From contig JBBRDW010000008.1 in assembly GCA_038203525.1 (NCBI GenBank), positions 12,145 through 76,144 of the forward strand: a stretch of DNA of 64,000 nt. Reading direction: 5' to 3'. Position numbers and translations under genes: made by a program. The stretch's first letter is position 1. Every line of letters begins with the position of its first letter. Under the pieces are notes generated by a model. The model ran no database searches, was not told the origin of the DNA, and was given only the letters and a program-made list of their open reading frames with translations. Of the stretch, positions 19,226 through 27,733 are shown in pieces. Source of the DNA: Limnovirga sp038203525 (GTDB lineage Bacteria; Bacteroidota; Bacteroidia; Chitinophagales; Chitinophagaceae).

Positions 19226-20632
19226 ATGAATATGCGCCGGCTGTTAAACACTTATTCTGCTAAACTATTTCTCGGGCTGGTAATATTGCTTATTATTTCT
19301 GTGGCTGCCATTACACCGGAAAATGAAGTACGGCCTGTTTATGTACCGGGCAGCGCACAACGCAGCGGAGACGCCGATGCAGGTTTTAACTATATTGTTA
19401 CCGGGGATTACCTTAAAAGCGGCATTGCACTTAGCTATTATAACCTAATCAATGGAAAGGCCAAAACCAACCCACTTGGCCGGTCCGGAAAAAATGCGGA
19501 AGTTCCCTATAATTTTAACGTGGTAAAAAGTGATAACGGTATTGATGTAGTGGCCCCTTCCTGCCTGCAATGCCATGCACAGGTATTCAACGATTCGCTG
19601 ATTATTGGCCTTGGCAACACTTCGCTTGATTTTTCGAATATAAATAAAAGCGGAAGCTTGATGGTAAAAACGGCAACGAGGTTAATGCAAACTTTTTCAC
19701 CAAAATCGTATGAGGCTGCGGCCGTATTTATGCGTTCGGCTAAAACAGTTTTTCCACAGATGCAGACTGAAGTGCAGGGCGTAAATGCAGCCGACAGGCT
19801 GGCAACGGTTTTGGTTGCTTACCGCGATCCTGTAACACTGGAATGGCAGGATAAACCAACACTCGATATTCCAGATGAAGTAGTACCTACCGATGTACCT
19901 GCATGGTGGCTGCTGAAGAAAAAAAATGCCATGTTCTACAATGGTTTGGGACGGGGCGATTTTGGTAAATTTCTTATGCTCAGCAATATGCTTACGGTGA
20001 AAGACTCTGCAGAAGCGGCTGAAGTTTCTACGCATTTTGGCGATGTGCTGGCTTACCTGCTTACAATAAAAGCACCTGTATATCCCAAAGCAATTGACCA
20101 GCATCTTGCCGCTTCAGGGCGTGTTATTTTCGCCAATGCATGCAGCAAATGCCATGGCCGTTATGGTGAAGATGCCTCCTACCCAAACCTGCTGATACCG
20201 GGACAAATTATAAAAACTGACTCCCTGTTATATACCAGCAATTATCAAAACCCGCAGTTTATAGATTGGTTTAACAAAAGCTGGTATGCCGGCGGTACTT
20301 ACCCTGCAAAATTGCAATCGTTTAACGGATATATAGCACCCCCGCTCGATGGAGTTTGGATAACAGCGCCCTACCTGCACAATGGCTCTGTGCCTACACT
20401 CGAAGCTTTGCTCAACAGCAATGAGCGGCCAACATACTGGCAGCGCGATTTTAAAAACCCACAGTACGATTATGAAAATGTAGGCTGGCAATATGCCGTC
20501 AAAGAAAAAGCCGACAGTAAAAAAGTGTACAATACCACCCTGCCGGGCTATGGCAATAAAGGGCATTACTTTGGCGACTGGCTAAGCGCCGGTGAACGCA
20601 AAGCCGTAATCGAATACCTTAAAACTTTGTAA
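19226..20632 (+). CDS. Membrane-anchored dihaem c-type cytochrome
   Basis: Protein of 468 residues with an N-terminal membrane anchor (LFLGLVILLIISVAAI) and two CxxCH haem sites, CLQCH (about residue 114) and CSKCH (about residue 309). The second site lies in a cytochrome-c-like domain (SGRVIFANACSKCHGRYGED), followed by a region reading PPLDGVWITAPYLHNGSVPT that is typical of dihaem peroxidase/RoxA-like proteins. It is expected to face the periplasm and pass electrons, possibly as an oxidase or peroxidase. It stands alone between repeat elements, so its partner is not shown by context. The ATG at 19226 is followed by a good anchor; a second ATG is two codons downstream. Confidence 0.82.
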   Translation: MNMRRLLNTYSAKLFLGLVILLIISVAAITPENEVRPVYVPGSAQRSGDADAGFNYIVTGDYLKSGIALSYYNLINGKAKTNPLGRSGKNAEVPYNFNVVKSDNGIDVVAPSCLQCHAQVFNDSLIIGLGNTSLDFSNINKSGSLMVKTATRLMQTFSPKSYEAAAVFMRSAKTVFPQMQTEVQGVNAADRLATVLVAYRDPVTLEWQDKPTLDIPDEVVPTDVPAWWLLKKKNAMFYNGLGRGDFGKFLMLSNMLTVKDSAEAAEVSTHFGDVLAYLLTIKAPVYPKAIDQHLAASGRVIFANACSKCHGRYGEDASYPNLLIPGQIIKTDSLLYTSNYQNPQFIDWFNKSWYAGGTYPAKLQSFNGYIAPPLDGVWITAPYLHNGSVPTLEALLNSNERPTYWQRDFKNPQYDYENVGWQYAVKEKADSKKVYNTTLPGYGNKGHYFGDWLSAGERKAVIEYLKTL

Positions 20633-20667
20633 CCGACTGCTGATTTTCTTCAAAAGATAAAAGTCAT

Positions 20668-20722
20668 TTTGAGGCCCGGCTTACGTCCAAGTATTCAGCA
20701 TTGTTGCGTCGCACGCTTATAC
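20668..20722 (+). repeat. Inverted-arm element, solitary left arm (subtype A)
   Basis: Tip TTTGAGGCCCGGCTTACG and core TTGCGTCGCACGCTTATAC (20704-20722, two changes). It lies 35 bp after the cytochrome stop. The next right arm (22960) belongs to a compact unit with its own left arm. Confidence 0.8.
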
Positions 20723-20825
20723 GGCTTACACTTTATTCAGCATGTAAAAATCAGGCTTTGCCAAAATATCAACCCGTGATTTTTTATCAATACTGTAACA
20801 TTCAAAACACCTGACCGTATAGGTA

Positions 20826-21987
20826 ATAAAAAACTATACGCAGGGCCGTAAATACTTTATTGACTGGGTAAGGGTACTTGCTTTTTTTCTTTTAATATTT
20901 TTTCATTGTGCCATGCCCTTTGTAACTTATGGTTGGGAGATAAAAGACAAGACGCAGTCCATCGGCCGTAGCCGCTTAATATGGTGGCTGCACCAGTGGA
21001 GATTGCCATTGCTGTTTTTTATTTCCGGCGTAGGTATACATTTTTCGCTTGCCAAAAGATCGGTAGTTGCATTTGCCGGCGAAAGAATTGTTCGCCTATT
21101 TATTCCGCTCTTATTTGCCATGTTTTTTACCATACCCTCGCAGGCATATTTTGAGTGGCTGCAGGAAGGGAAAATCAATATTTCGTATTGGCAGTTTTAC
21201 CCCAGTGTGTGGGATATGGTGCCCTACCCCGATGGCTCTCTAACCTGGAGTGATATGTGGTTTGTGGTTTATCTATTTGTATTCTGTATGTTGCTTATTC
21301 CTGTTTTTGCTATATTCAAAATACCTTATTTAAAAAATTTAAAAGTAAAGCTGGCCAATATACTTGCCACCCCATTGGGCGTTTCGCTCCTGTCTATTCC
21401 GCTTGCACTGCTATATTCTGCTTTGTTTATAGAATATCCCGAATAGATGAGTTTACTGGATGACTGGTTCTTATTCACTTTCTCTTTAGCTTTTGGTGTA
21501 TGGTTATGTTTTGGCTGGCTCAGAGAAATTCTGGCTCACCTGCGAAAAATACAGATTTAATTTTTTGTCAGTCGCAGCGGTTTGTATTATTACGTTGTTT
21601 TACCGCAACTGGTGGAACATGGCATTGCCCAAACAGCACGACAGTGATTTGTATAGCTATGGCATACTCAGTTCAATACAAATCTGGTTTTTAATTCTGG
21701 CAGCAATTGGCTTTGCAAAAAAACACCTGAATTACAGCAACAGTTTTTTAAAGTACACCAATCAGGCTGTTTATCCTTTATACATTTTACACCAAACGTT
21801 GATTGTTGCAGTAGGGTATTATATTGTACAATTAGACATACCGATACTTATTAAATTGATGATGCTGGTTATTTCTACGTTTACACTCATTTATCTTATC
21901 TACAACTACCTTATAAAACCATTTATTTTAACGAGGATATTGTACGGTTTAAAACCGAAACAAAAAAAGCAAGCAGTTCTTAATTAA
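20826..21987 (+). pseudogene. Decayed acyltransferase-3 family membrane protein
   Basis: Relict of a multi-pass O-acyltransferase (acyltransferase 3 / OpgC-like), normally about 385 residues. Family sequence begins before the first ATG: the frame upstream of 20913 reads KYFIDWVRVLAFFLLIFFHC, but the expected start codon is ATA (20826) and no ATG/GTG/TTG precedes it. There is an in-frame TAG after IEYPE (21444-21446), after which the same frame continues as MSLLDDWFLFTFSLAFG. A +1 shift near 21495 is then needed to resume with VYGYVLAGSEKFWLTCEKYR, which runs to 21987. Three independent lesions argue for a pseudogene rather than a sequencing error. The intact form probably acylated a surface glycan. 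Confidence 0.82.
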
Positions 21988-22082
21988 AAATTATTAGCCC
22001 GGTAAATTACAGGTATGTAGGTTTATTTAATTTGGGTAAACTTTCAACAGACCAAAACAAATAAAAGTGGCTTTTGTTAAAC

Positions 22083-22122
22083 TGGTTCACATTAATCCGG
22101 CCTCTATGCTTAATGTGAACCA
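22083..22122. terminator. Hairpin downstream of the L,D-transpeptidase gene
   Basis: Perfect 13-bp stem TGGTTCACATTAA / TTAATGTGAACCA with a 14-nt loop, 2 bp past the minus-strand stop codon. The following T run is weak, so intrinsic termination is possible but not certain. Confidence 0.5.
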
Positions 22123-22124
22123 TT

Positions 22125-22832
22125 CTACTCCATATCTGTCACCTGCACCAAAACTGGCTTTTTCCTTTCATCAATCCAGCGGATTGTTTTGATCATTTTC
22201 TCTTTACTCATGGCAGTGCAGCCGGCTGTAGGTGTATGATCGTTAACCCAAACATGGAGAAAGATACAGGAGCCCCGGCCTGCAAATATTTTATCATTGT
22301 TGTATTGCACCCATATACCATATTCGTACTGCTCATCTTTGCGGTGCATATACTCGAAACTATTCCAGTCTTTATGGGGAACAGTATCGGCATCAGTGAG
22401 CCTGTTATAATAAACGGAAGAAACATCATCTACGCATATATCAGCAGTATCTACCTGTTTAAAAGGCAACCGCAATTTTTTAAGCGGATGATAGCTGAAT
22501 ACCGGACCCAATTTAAAAATACCTGCCGGTGATTTACCATCCCCCTCCCGCTTTGCAGGTAACGTAATATCGTGAGGTATTAGTGTAGTTTCATCCCAGG
22601 CAATTCCGCTGCTGCCGACAGTTACCGGGAAAGCATCAACCTGTTTCCACGGCATGTTTTTATTTTTACGTTCATACAATAACATGTTTCCTGATATTGA
22701 CGCTGGGTTTGGTGTTTTTACAAAAATTACCTGCCTGCTGTCTGTAGGAAACAGGTTAAAATAAGCGGGTTGTGCATAAATTTTAAAGGGAAATGCAAAC
22801 CCTGCAAGCATCAAAAATAATATGCGGATCAT
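22125..22832 (-). CDS. L,D-transpeptidase (YkuD-type), exported
   Basis: Periplasmic peptidoglycan-modifying enzyme of 235 residues with a signal peptide (MIRILFLMLAGFAFPFKIYAQ). The catalytic motif is HVWVNDHTPTAGCTAMS, with His and Cys in the YkuD order HxnSxGCxxM (here T replaces the usual S before AGC). The preceding block GDGKSPAGIFKLGPVFSYHP is also typical. It would form 3-3 crosslinks or attach proteins to peptidoglycan by attack of the Cys on a tetrapeptide. It is flanked by the acyltransferase relict and a repeat unit and appears monocistronic. Confidence 0.85.
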   Translation of the reverse strand: MIRILFLMLAGFAFPFKIYAQPAYFNLFPTDSRQVIFVKTPNPASISGNMLLYERKNKNMPWKQVDAFPVTVGSSGIAWDETTLIPHDITLPAKREGDGKSPAGIFKLGPVFSYHPLKKLRLPFKQVDTADICVDDVSSVYYNRLTDADTVPHKDWNSFEYMHRKDEQYEYGIWVQYNNDKIFAGRGSCIFLHVWVNDHTPTAGCTAMSKEKMIKTIRWIDERKKPVLVQVTDME

Positions 22833-22844
22833 TATTGAAATTAA

Positions 22845-22857
22845 TCAAATCATTTGA
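22845..22857. promoter_or_regulatory. Perfect 13-bp palindrome upstream of the L,D-transpeptidase
   Basis: TCAAATCATTTGA is a perfect odd palindrome 13 bp before the start codon. It could be an operator, but no regulator is linked to it here. Confidence 0.3.
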
Positions 22858-22892
22858 AATTAACTATCCGGAGTAAAGCTACATAACCGTTA

Positions 22893-23014
22893 TTGAACCC
22901 GGCAATAATGAAAATGGTAAAAGTAACGGTGTTGCACACTGGCCAATATTGATTAGAACGTACAAGAGTGCGACGCAAGAAAAGCTTGATAGATATTCAA
23001 AACCCTGGCCCATA
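22893..23014. repeat. Inverted-arm element, smallest unit (shortened left arm)
   Basis: The left arm 22893-22945 keeps the tip TTGAACCCGGCAATAATG but has a shortened core (GTTGCACACT). The right arm 22960-23014 starts with an exact A core and ends CCTGGCCCATAA. Total length about 122 bp. Confidence 0.78.
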
Positions 23015-23063
23015 ACTTTTCCTCATATTATTCACCAAAGTTTAAAGCCATTCTGTCTTTTAA

Positions 23064-23092
23064 TTGCGCAGCGATCATTTCCCTTATTTTTG
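23064..23092 (+). promoter_or_regulatory. Bacteroidota promoter for cyanophycinase
   Basis: TTG (23064-23066), 18-bp spacer, TATTTTTG (23085-23092), a full match to TAnnTTTG. It is placed 21 bp ahead of the start codon, so the leader would be very short. Confidence 0.65.
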
Positions 23093-23113
23093 TAGCAATC
23101 ACTAAATATAAGT

Positions 23114-24004
23114 ATGAGCATCCCTAAAGGAAAACTTATAGCGATCGGTGGAGCAGAGGACAAAGGTTCGCAATTAGACAGAGACGATATTCACCGGGGC
23201 AACCACAATTTTGTTGAAGCTGGCATACTGCGCCGCATTGTTAACGAAGCAGGCGGCATTAATGCACGGATTGAAGTGATTACTACCGCGTCCACCATTC
23301 CATACGAAGTAGGCGAAAATTATTTAGACGCCTTCGGTAAAATCGGCTGCACCAATATTGGTCTTTTGCATATACGCAACCGTGAAGATGTTGCAGGCGA
23401 AGACTACAACCGGCGCATACGCAACTGCGATTGTGTTATGTTCAGCGGCGGCAATCAACTGCGGCTTACAGCAGTATTTGGCGGCACACAATTTCTTAAA
23501 ACAATTCTTTACAGGTATGCAAATGAAAAGTTTGTAATTGCCGGAACATCAGCCGGTGCTATGGCCATGAGCAGCACGATGATCTATGAAGGAAATGCTT
23601 CCCGTGCACATTTAAAAGGTGAAGTAAAAACCACTACAGGCTTAGGTTTTATGGATAAAGTGATCTTCGATTCGCACTTCGAAAAACGCGGCCGCTTTGG
23701 CAGGCTGGCGCAGGTTGTGGCTGCAAACCCATCTTGCATTGGCATTGGTTTGGGCGAAGATACCGGCATGCTAGTTACATACGGTAACCGGATGGAGGCC
23801 ATTGGCAGCGGGCTGGTGATTATTATTGATGGCCACGAAATAAGCCATACCAATATTGCCGATATACACGAAGGCAGTCCCCTAAGTGTTGAAAATTTAA
23901 AAGTGCATTTCTGCGCCAAAGGCAACGGCTACCTGGTGAACGAAAGAAAATTTATTGAGCTGATGGGCAAAGAAACCACACCTGTTATGACGGATGTTTA
24001 TTAA
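23114..24004 (+). CDS. cphB: Cyanophycinase (S51 serine peptidase family)
   Basis: Exopeptidase family that cleaves cyanophycin (multi-L-arginyl-poly-aspartate) to beta-Asp-Arg dipeptides; 296 residues, cytoplasmic (no signal peptide). The nucleophile serine is in GTSAGAMAMS (about residue 145). Other S51 landmarks are GGAEDKG near the N-terminus, FSGGNQLRLT, the DSHFEKRGRFGRL block and GIGLGEDTGM. A strong promoter match lies just upstream and GH16 follows 50 bp downstream in the same direction. No cyanophycin synthetase or isoaspartyl dipeptidase is in the window, so it may serve imported cyanophycin or another isopeptide; the substrate is inferred from the family only. Confidence 0.88.
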   Translation: MSIPKGKLIAIGGAEDKGSQLDRDDIHRGNHNFVEAGILRRIVNEAGGINARIEVITTASTIPYEVGENYLDAFGKIGCTNIGLLHIRNREDVAGEDYNRRIRNCDCVMFSGGNQLRLTAVFGGTQFLKTILYRYANEKFVIAGTSAGAMAMSSTMIYEGNASRAHLKGEVKTTTGLGFMDKVIFDSHFEKRGRFGRLAQVVAANPSCIGIGLGEDTGMLVTYGNRMEAIGSGLVIIIDGHEISHTNIADIHEGSPLSVENLKVHFCAKGNGYLVNERKFIELMGKETTPVMTDVY

Positions 24005-24053
24005 TCCCCAAGCACCAAAGGGGAGTAAAAATTTTCTGCTTATATAAAAAAAT

Positions 24054-24863
24054 ATGAGAATAATACGATTACCGCTGTTTTGCTTTTCCGTAATTTTTGC
24101 TTTTGTAAACATTCATGCTCAAAACACAGCAAAGAAATGGAAGCTTGTTTGGGAAGAAAATTTCAATGGTAATAAACTTGACACAGCTACCTGGAATTAC
24201 GACGTAAATGGAGATGGCGGCGGCAACAACGAGTTGCAGTATTACACAGCCAGAGATACCAATGTCTATGTAAAAGATGGCCTGCTGCATATACGCGGAT
24301 TAAAAGAAGATTATCTTACCCATCATTATACTTCTGCAAAACTTACTACCAGCCGCAAGGCTGATTTTACTTTCGGCAAAATGGAAATTAGGGCTAAAAT
24401 ACCAGTGGGCCTGGGCATGTGGCCAGCCATCTGGATGATGCCAACCGACAGCAAATTTGGCAGCTGGCCCTGGAGCGGCGAAATAGATATTATGGAAACC
24501 AAGGGCCAAACACCCGAAATTTTATATGGCACCATGCATTACGGACCCGCATGGCCAAATAACCGGTCCACAGGTGGCAAAATAGTAAGGCCAAACCCCG
24601 CCGGTTGGGGCGATGATTTTCATACCTATTCCATAATATGGCAGAAAGAAAAAATTGAGTGGCTGGTAGATGGCGTTAAATTTCATGAAGGCAGCATTGC
24701 CAGCGTAACCGATCAGAAAAATGTTCCATATCCTTTTAACGAACGTTTTTATTTTATTTTAAACCTGGCACTCGGAGGCAATTTTGTAGACAATAAAATA
24801 GACGATGCTGTGCTGCCTAACGAGTTCCTGGTAGATTACCTTAAGGTTTGGCAGCAGGAATAA
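24054..24863 (+). CDS. GH16 family endo-beta-glucanase/laminarinase, secreted
   Basis: Glycoside hydrolase of 269 residues with a signal peptide (ends near VNIHAQ) and one catalytic domain. The retaining active site is GEIDIMETKG (about residues 141-150), with two catalytic glutamates in the order ExDxxE. Upstream landmarks are WEENFNGNKLDTATWNYD and MWPAIWMMPTDS; the end is LALGGNFVDNKIDDAVLPNE. This subfamily usually cuts beta-1,3 or mixed beta-1,3/1,4-glucan. It follows cyanophycinase by 50 bp and may share its transcript. A left repeat arm begins 8 bp after the stop. Confidence 0.9.
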   Translation: MRIIRLPLFCFSVIFAFVNIHAQNTAKKWKLVWEENFNGNKLDTATWNYDVNGDGGGNNELQYYTARDTNVYVKDGLLHIRGLKEDYLTHHYTSAKLTTSRKADFTFGKMEIRAKIPVGLGMWPAIWMMPTDSKFGSWPWSGEIDIMETKGQTPEILYGTMHYGPAWPNNRSTGGKIVRPNPAGWGDDFHTYSIIWQKEKIEWLVDGVKFHEGSIASVTDQKNVPYPFNERFYFILNLALGGNFVDNKIDDAVLPNEFLVDYLKVWQQE

Positions 24864-24870
24864 GTAAATT

Positions 24871-24927
24871 TTTTTGAGCCCGGCATTTGTTTTTCATAGT
24901 ATCGTCTCTTGCGTCGCACACTTGTGC
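24871..24927 (+). repeat. Inverted-arm element, left arm of the GH125-bearing unit
   Basis: Tip TTTTTGAGCCCGGCATTTG and core TTGCGTCGCACACTTGTGC (24909-24927). The next arm met is the right arm at 26630, with GH125 between the two. Confidence 0.85.
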
Positions 24928-24950
24928 GTTCAGAACAATATTGGACATGT

Positions 24951-25040
24951 AAACCACAAAACCCGCAATGTAAAGAACAAAAAGTTTCACAAAAAAAGCT
25001 GCGTGGTCTTTGTGAAAACAACTTAGTGCCATTTGTGGTT
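24951..25040. repeat. Nested hairpin between left arm and GH125
   Basis: Outer pairing AACCACAAA (24952-24960) with TTTGTGGTT (25032-25040) and inner pairing GTTTCACAAA (24984-24993) with TTTGTGAAAAC (25009-25019). It lies in the 5' region of GH125 and may form in the mRNA leader. Confidence 0.55.
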
Positions 25041-25073
25041 AAATGGTATCTTCATCTAATACAAAGTCTTTTT

Positions 25074-26498
25074 ATGCAACGGAGAAAATTTCTACAACAA
25101 ACCGCACTCGCTTCGGCAGCACTGGCAGCAGCTAACTATTCATCGGCTGCAAACAAGGGCCTCGAATTTCCTTTAGTGCGCACCGCCGAAGCCAACCGAA
25201 AGTTTAAAAGTGTTGCTGTTGAAAAACTCATTAAAGAAGTAAAAAGCAAGATCGGCAATAAAGAAATCGGCTGGATGTTTGAGAACTGTTTCCCCAACAC
25301 ACTCGATACAACGGTAGATTTTGAAACCATCAATGGCAAGCCAGATACGTATGTAATTACCGGCGATATAGATGCCATGTGGCTGCGTGACAGCACTGCG
25401 CAGGTTTGGCCATACATTCCCTTGTGTAAAGAAGATGCGGCATTAAAAGAACTGGTAAAAGGTGTAATTAATCACCAGGTTAAATGCATTTTAAAAGATC
25501 CTTATGCCAATGCTTTTTATAAAGATGTAAACAAAGTAAGCGAATGGAAGACTACCGATATTACTGATATGAAACCCGGCATTCACGAACGTAAATGGGA
25601 GATAGACAGCTTGTGTTATCCCATGCGCTTGAGTTATGGTTATTGGAAAGAAACCGGCGACACAACGCCCTTTGACGATCAATGGGTTGCTGCGATGAAG
25701 CTGATTGTAAAAACATTTAAAGATCAGCAAAGATTTCATGGGCAAGGGCCATACACATTTCAGCGCAATACTTCCTGGGCCACAGACGGCGTGCCTTTGA
25801 GCGGTTACGGCTATCCCGTAAAACCAAATGGATTAATCTGTTCCATGTTTCGCCCAAGCGATGACGCCACTGTATTTCCATACTTAATACCAAGCAATCT
25901 CTTTGCATACAGGGCGCTGGACCAAATCAATAAAATAGGAAGTGCAGCAAAAGAGGAAGAACTTTTTTCACAGGAAGTTCATGCTCTGTCGCAACAAATA
26001 AAAAACGCGGTATTTGCTGAAGGAATTATTGAACACAAAACATTCGGAAAAATATTTGCTTACGAAGTAAACGGCTTTGGCAGTTATAATTTAATGGACG
26101 ATGCCAACGTTCCTTCGCTGCTCTCCCTCCCTTATCTCGGTATTCTTGATGAAGCAGATCCGGTGTATCGAAACACGAGGAATTATGTACTTTCCCAAAA
26201 CAATCCTTTCTTCTTTAAAGGCATTGCTGCAGAAGGTGTAGGCGGCCCGCACGCAGGCATGGATATGATATGGCCATTGAGCATCATTATGCGTGGGCTT
26301 ACCTCTGATAACGACGATGAAATAAAAATGTGCATAGATACTTTACAAAAAACACACGCAGGTACTGGCTTTATGCATGAGAGTTTTAATAAAGATGATC
26401 CTAAGAATTTTACCCGCAAATGGTTTGCCTGGGCCAATACTATTTTTGGCGAATTTATCTGGAAAGTTTACAGGGAAAGGCCGCATTTACTGAATTAA
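25074..26498 (+). CDS. GH125 family exo-alpha-1,6-mannosidase, Tat-exported
   Basis: Inverting metal-independent alpha-mannosidase family, 474 residues. The N-terminus is a Tat-type signal (MQRRKFLQQTALASAALAAA). The catalytic domain begins near EKLIKEVKSKIG and contains VITGDIDAMWLRDSTAQVWP, FQRNTSWATDGVPLSGYG, MFRPSDDATVFPYLIPSN and GPHAGMDMIWPLSII, all characteristic of GH125. Known members remove alpha-1,6-linked mannose and work with GH92 and GH38 enzymes on N-glycans or yeast mannan. The ATG at 25074 is chosen because the longer frame to 24909 only translates the repeat arm. The gene is bracketed by inverted arms and by two hairpins. Confidence 0.92.
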   Translation: MQRRKFLQQTALASAALAAANYSSAANKGLEFPLVRTAEANRKFKSVAVEKLIKEVKSKIGNKEIGWMFENCFPNTLDTTVDFETINGKPDTYVITGDIDAMWLRDSTAQVWPYIPLCKEDAALKELVKGVINHQVKCILKDPYANAFYKDVNKVSEWKTTDITDMKPGIHERKWEIDSLCYPMRLSYGYWKETGDTTPFDDQWVAAMKLIVKTFKDQQRFHGQGPYTFQRNTSWATDGVPLSGYGYPVKPNGLICSMFRPSDDATVFPYLIPSNLFAYRALDQINKIGSAAKEEELFSQEVHALSQQIKNAVFAEGIIEHKTFGKIFAYEVNGFGSYNLMDDANVPSLLSLPYLGILDEADPVYRNTRNYVLSQNNPFFFKGIAAEGVGGPHAGMDMIWPLSIIMRGLTSDNDDEIKMCIDTLQKTHAGTGFMHESFNKDDPKNFTRKWFAWANTIFGEFIWKVYRERPHLLN

Positions 26499-26516
26499 AA
26501 AATATCTTTCAACACA

Positions 26517-26583
26517 TAGAAACATCGGCACATAGATATACACACTTATAAAACCAATGTGTAGCTATATGTCTTTGTTTCTA
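26517..26583. repeat. Imperfect hairpin downstream of GH125
   Basis: Arms TAGAAACATCGGCACATAG (26517-26535) plus ATATACACAC, and ATGTGTAGCTATATG plus TCTTTGTTTCTA (26557-26583), around an 11-nt loop. It may act as a transcript end; no strong T run follows. Confidence 0.5.
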
Positions 26584-26629
26584 CGCGGTTGATTCTTCGC
26601 TTCGATAAAAGCTCCTTCAAATTCAGAAC

Positions 26630-26687
26630 GTACAAGAGAGCGACGCAAGTAAAGCTTCATAGATTTTCAAAAGTCTGGTCAAAAAAA
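26630..26687 (-). repeat. Inverted-arm element, right arm of the GH125-bearing unit
   Basis: Core GTACAAGAGAGCGACGCAA (26630-26648, one change) and weak tip GTCTGGTCAAAAAAA. Its inner flank (CTTCGATAAAAGCTCC) is the inverse of the inner flank seen on left arms such as 30731. Confidence 0.85.
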
Positions 26688-26718
26688 AACCAACTGACTA
26701 AAAATTCAATTGGTTTTT
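26681..26718 (-). terminator. Terminator of the lysozyme-like gene
   Basis: Stem AAAAACCAA / TTGGTTTTT around a 16-nt loop, followed on the minus strand by a run of at least nine T. It overlaps the outer A run of the right repeat arm and lies 28 bp past the stop. Confidence 0.65.
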
Positions 26719-26745
26719 ATCAAAAGCAAAACTACCTGATTATAT

Positions 26746-27540
26746 CTATGCGCCCTTTGCTATATCACCAGTAAGATACTTTCCGGCAAGGCGGAAATAA
26801 GCATCCGATGTATTTCTACCAGCTTTACCATCTGCCAGCAGGTGTTCCCCTGCAAGGTTAAGCAACTTTTGTAGTTCCTGTGCTTTTGCTACAAAACGGT
26901 TTGGGGCAAAAGCTACGGTATCTCCTAATTGTTTTACTAGGGAAATTCTGTCAGGAATCTGCACCGGCGCAGCCTGTGTTTCAGTTAACCTTCTTAATAA
27001 AATGGCAGCGCCACATTGTTTGGAAACTGCAGTGGGGCTATATACTTTATCTTTTATAAATTTTCCTTTTTTATAGTGATTGCTATAGCTCCATAAATAG
27101 GGCGAGTTTATGTTTATTGTTGGGTTATGATACCCGTATCCATTGTAGGCTTCCAGCTTATAAAGAACACCAGGTATGCTCCAGTCTGTCCATTTGTCAA
27201 GGCCTTTCAACATAAGCGCATCTTCTGCACTAAACTCCCATGAAAAAGGCGGGTTCCCGTTTTGCGGCCGCCCTTTGGGTATCTGAACTGTTCGGGCTCT
27301 AAGCGAATCGCCATTGTGCAGGTGTGTACTAAAATTACTCCCCCCTTCCATGCTATGTGTAATACCTATAAAATACCAGGGTATATTTAATTTATTGCCT
27401 ACAGACTGGTAACGGCTTTTATTGCTGATGATCTTGCTGACAATAACACTTATTTCGGGGAGCTTGCTTGGGTCAACAATACAGGTATCAAAAAGTCGTT
27501 GATATTCTGATTGTAGTTGCGGGGTAAATGAGATGGCCAT
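26746..27540 (-). CDS. Lysozyme-family / peptidoglycan-binding-like protein
   Basis: Cytoplasmic-looking protein of 264 residues without a signal peptide. The middle resembles predicted lysozyme-family proteins seen in phages and free-living bacteria: NIPWYFIGITHSMEGGSNF (a possible catalytic Glu), STHLHNGDSLRARTVQIPKG, LEAYNGYGYHNPTININSPY and LWSYSNHYKKGKF. The C-terminal 60 residues (AKAQELQKLLNLAGEHLLAD plus GKAGRNTSDAYFRLAGKYL) look like a peptidoglycan-binding module in which DGKAGRNTSDAY replaces the usual DGIFGPxT. It could be a cell-wall hydrolase released by lysis or an effector-like enzyme. It is monocistronic between two repeat arms. Function is inferred from weak family resemblance. 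Confidence 0.6.
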   Translation of the reverse strand: MAISFTPQLQSEYQRLFDTCIVDPSKLPEISVIVSKIISNKSRYQSVGNKLNIPWYFIGITHSMEGGSNFSTHLHNGDSLRARTVQIPKGRPQNGNPPFSWEFSAEDALMLKGLDKWTDWSIPGVLYKLEAYNGYGYHNPTININSPYLWSYSNHYKKGKFIKDKVYSPTAVSKQCGAAILLRRLTETQAAPVQIPDRISLVKQLGDTVAFAPNRFVAKAQELQKLLNLAGEHLLADGKAGRNTSDAYFRLAGKYLTGDIAKGA

Positions 27541-27650
27541 AATTTTATTTTTTAAGATTTGAAGTTAATTTAAATGTTGCATTGAATAAAATAGGCCATC
27601 ATTTTTTATGCGTGTTTTTTTGTTATTGCACCTTCTTATTTAGATATTTT

Positions 27651-27706
27651 TTTTGGGCCCAGCCACAGAACATAAATGAATCTTCCGTTGCGTCGCACGC
27701 TTGTAC
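27651..27706 (+). repeat. Inverted-arm element, left arm of the sigma-bearing unit
   Basis: Tip TTTTTGGGCCCAGCCAC and core TTGCGTCGCACGCTTGTAC (27688-27706, one change). The next right-like arm is the degenerate one near 29020-29062. Confidence 0.8.
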
Positions 27707-27733
27707 ACCTTTAGCATTATTCAGCAAAACAAG

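Noticed and set aside
22345..22860. Search for a tRNA or small RNA around the L,D-transpeptidase
   Set aside because: No cloverleaf or conserved tRNA boxes were found here or elsewhere in the window.
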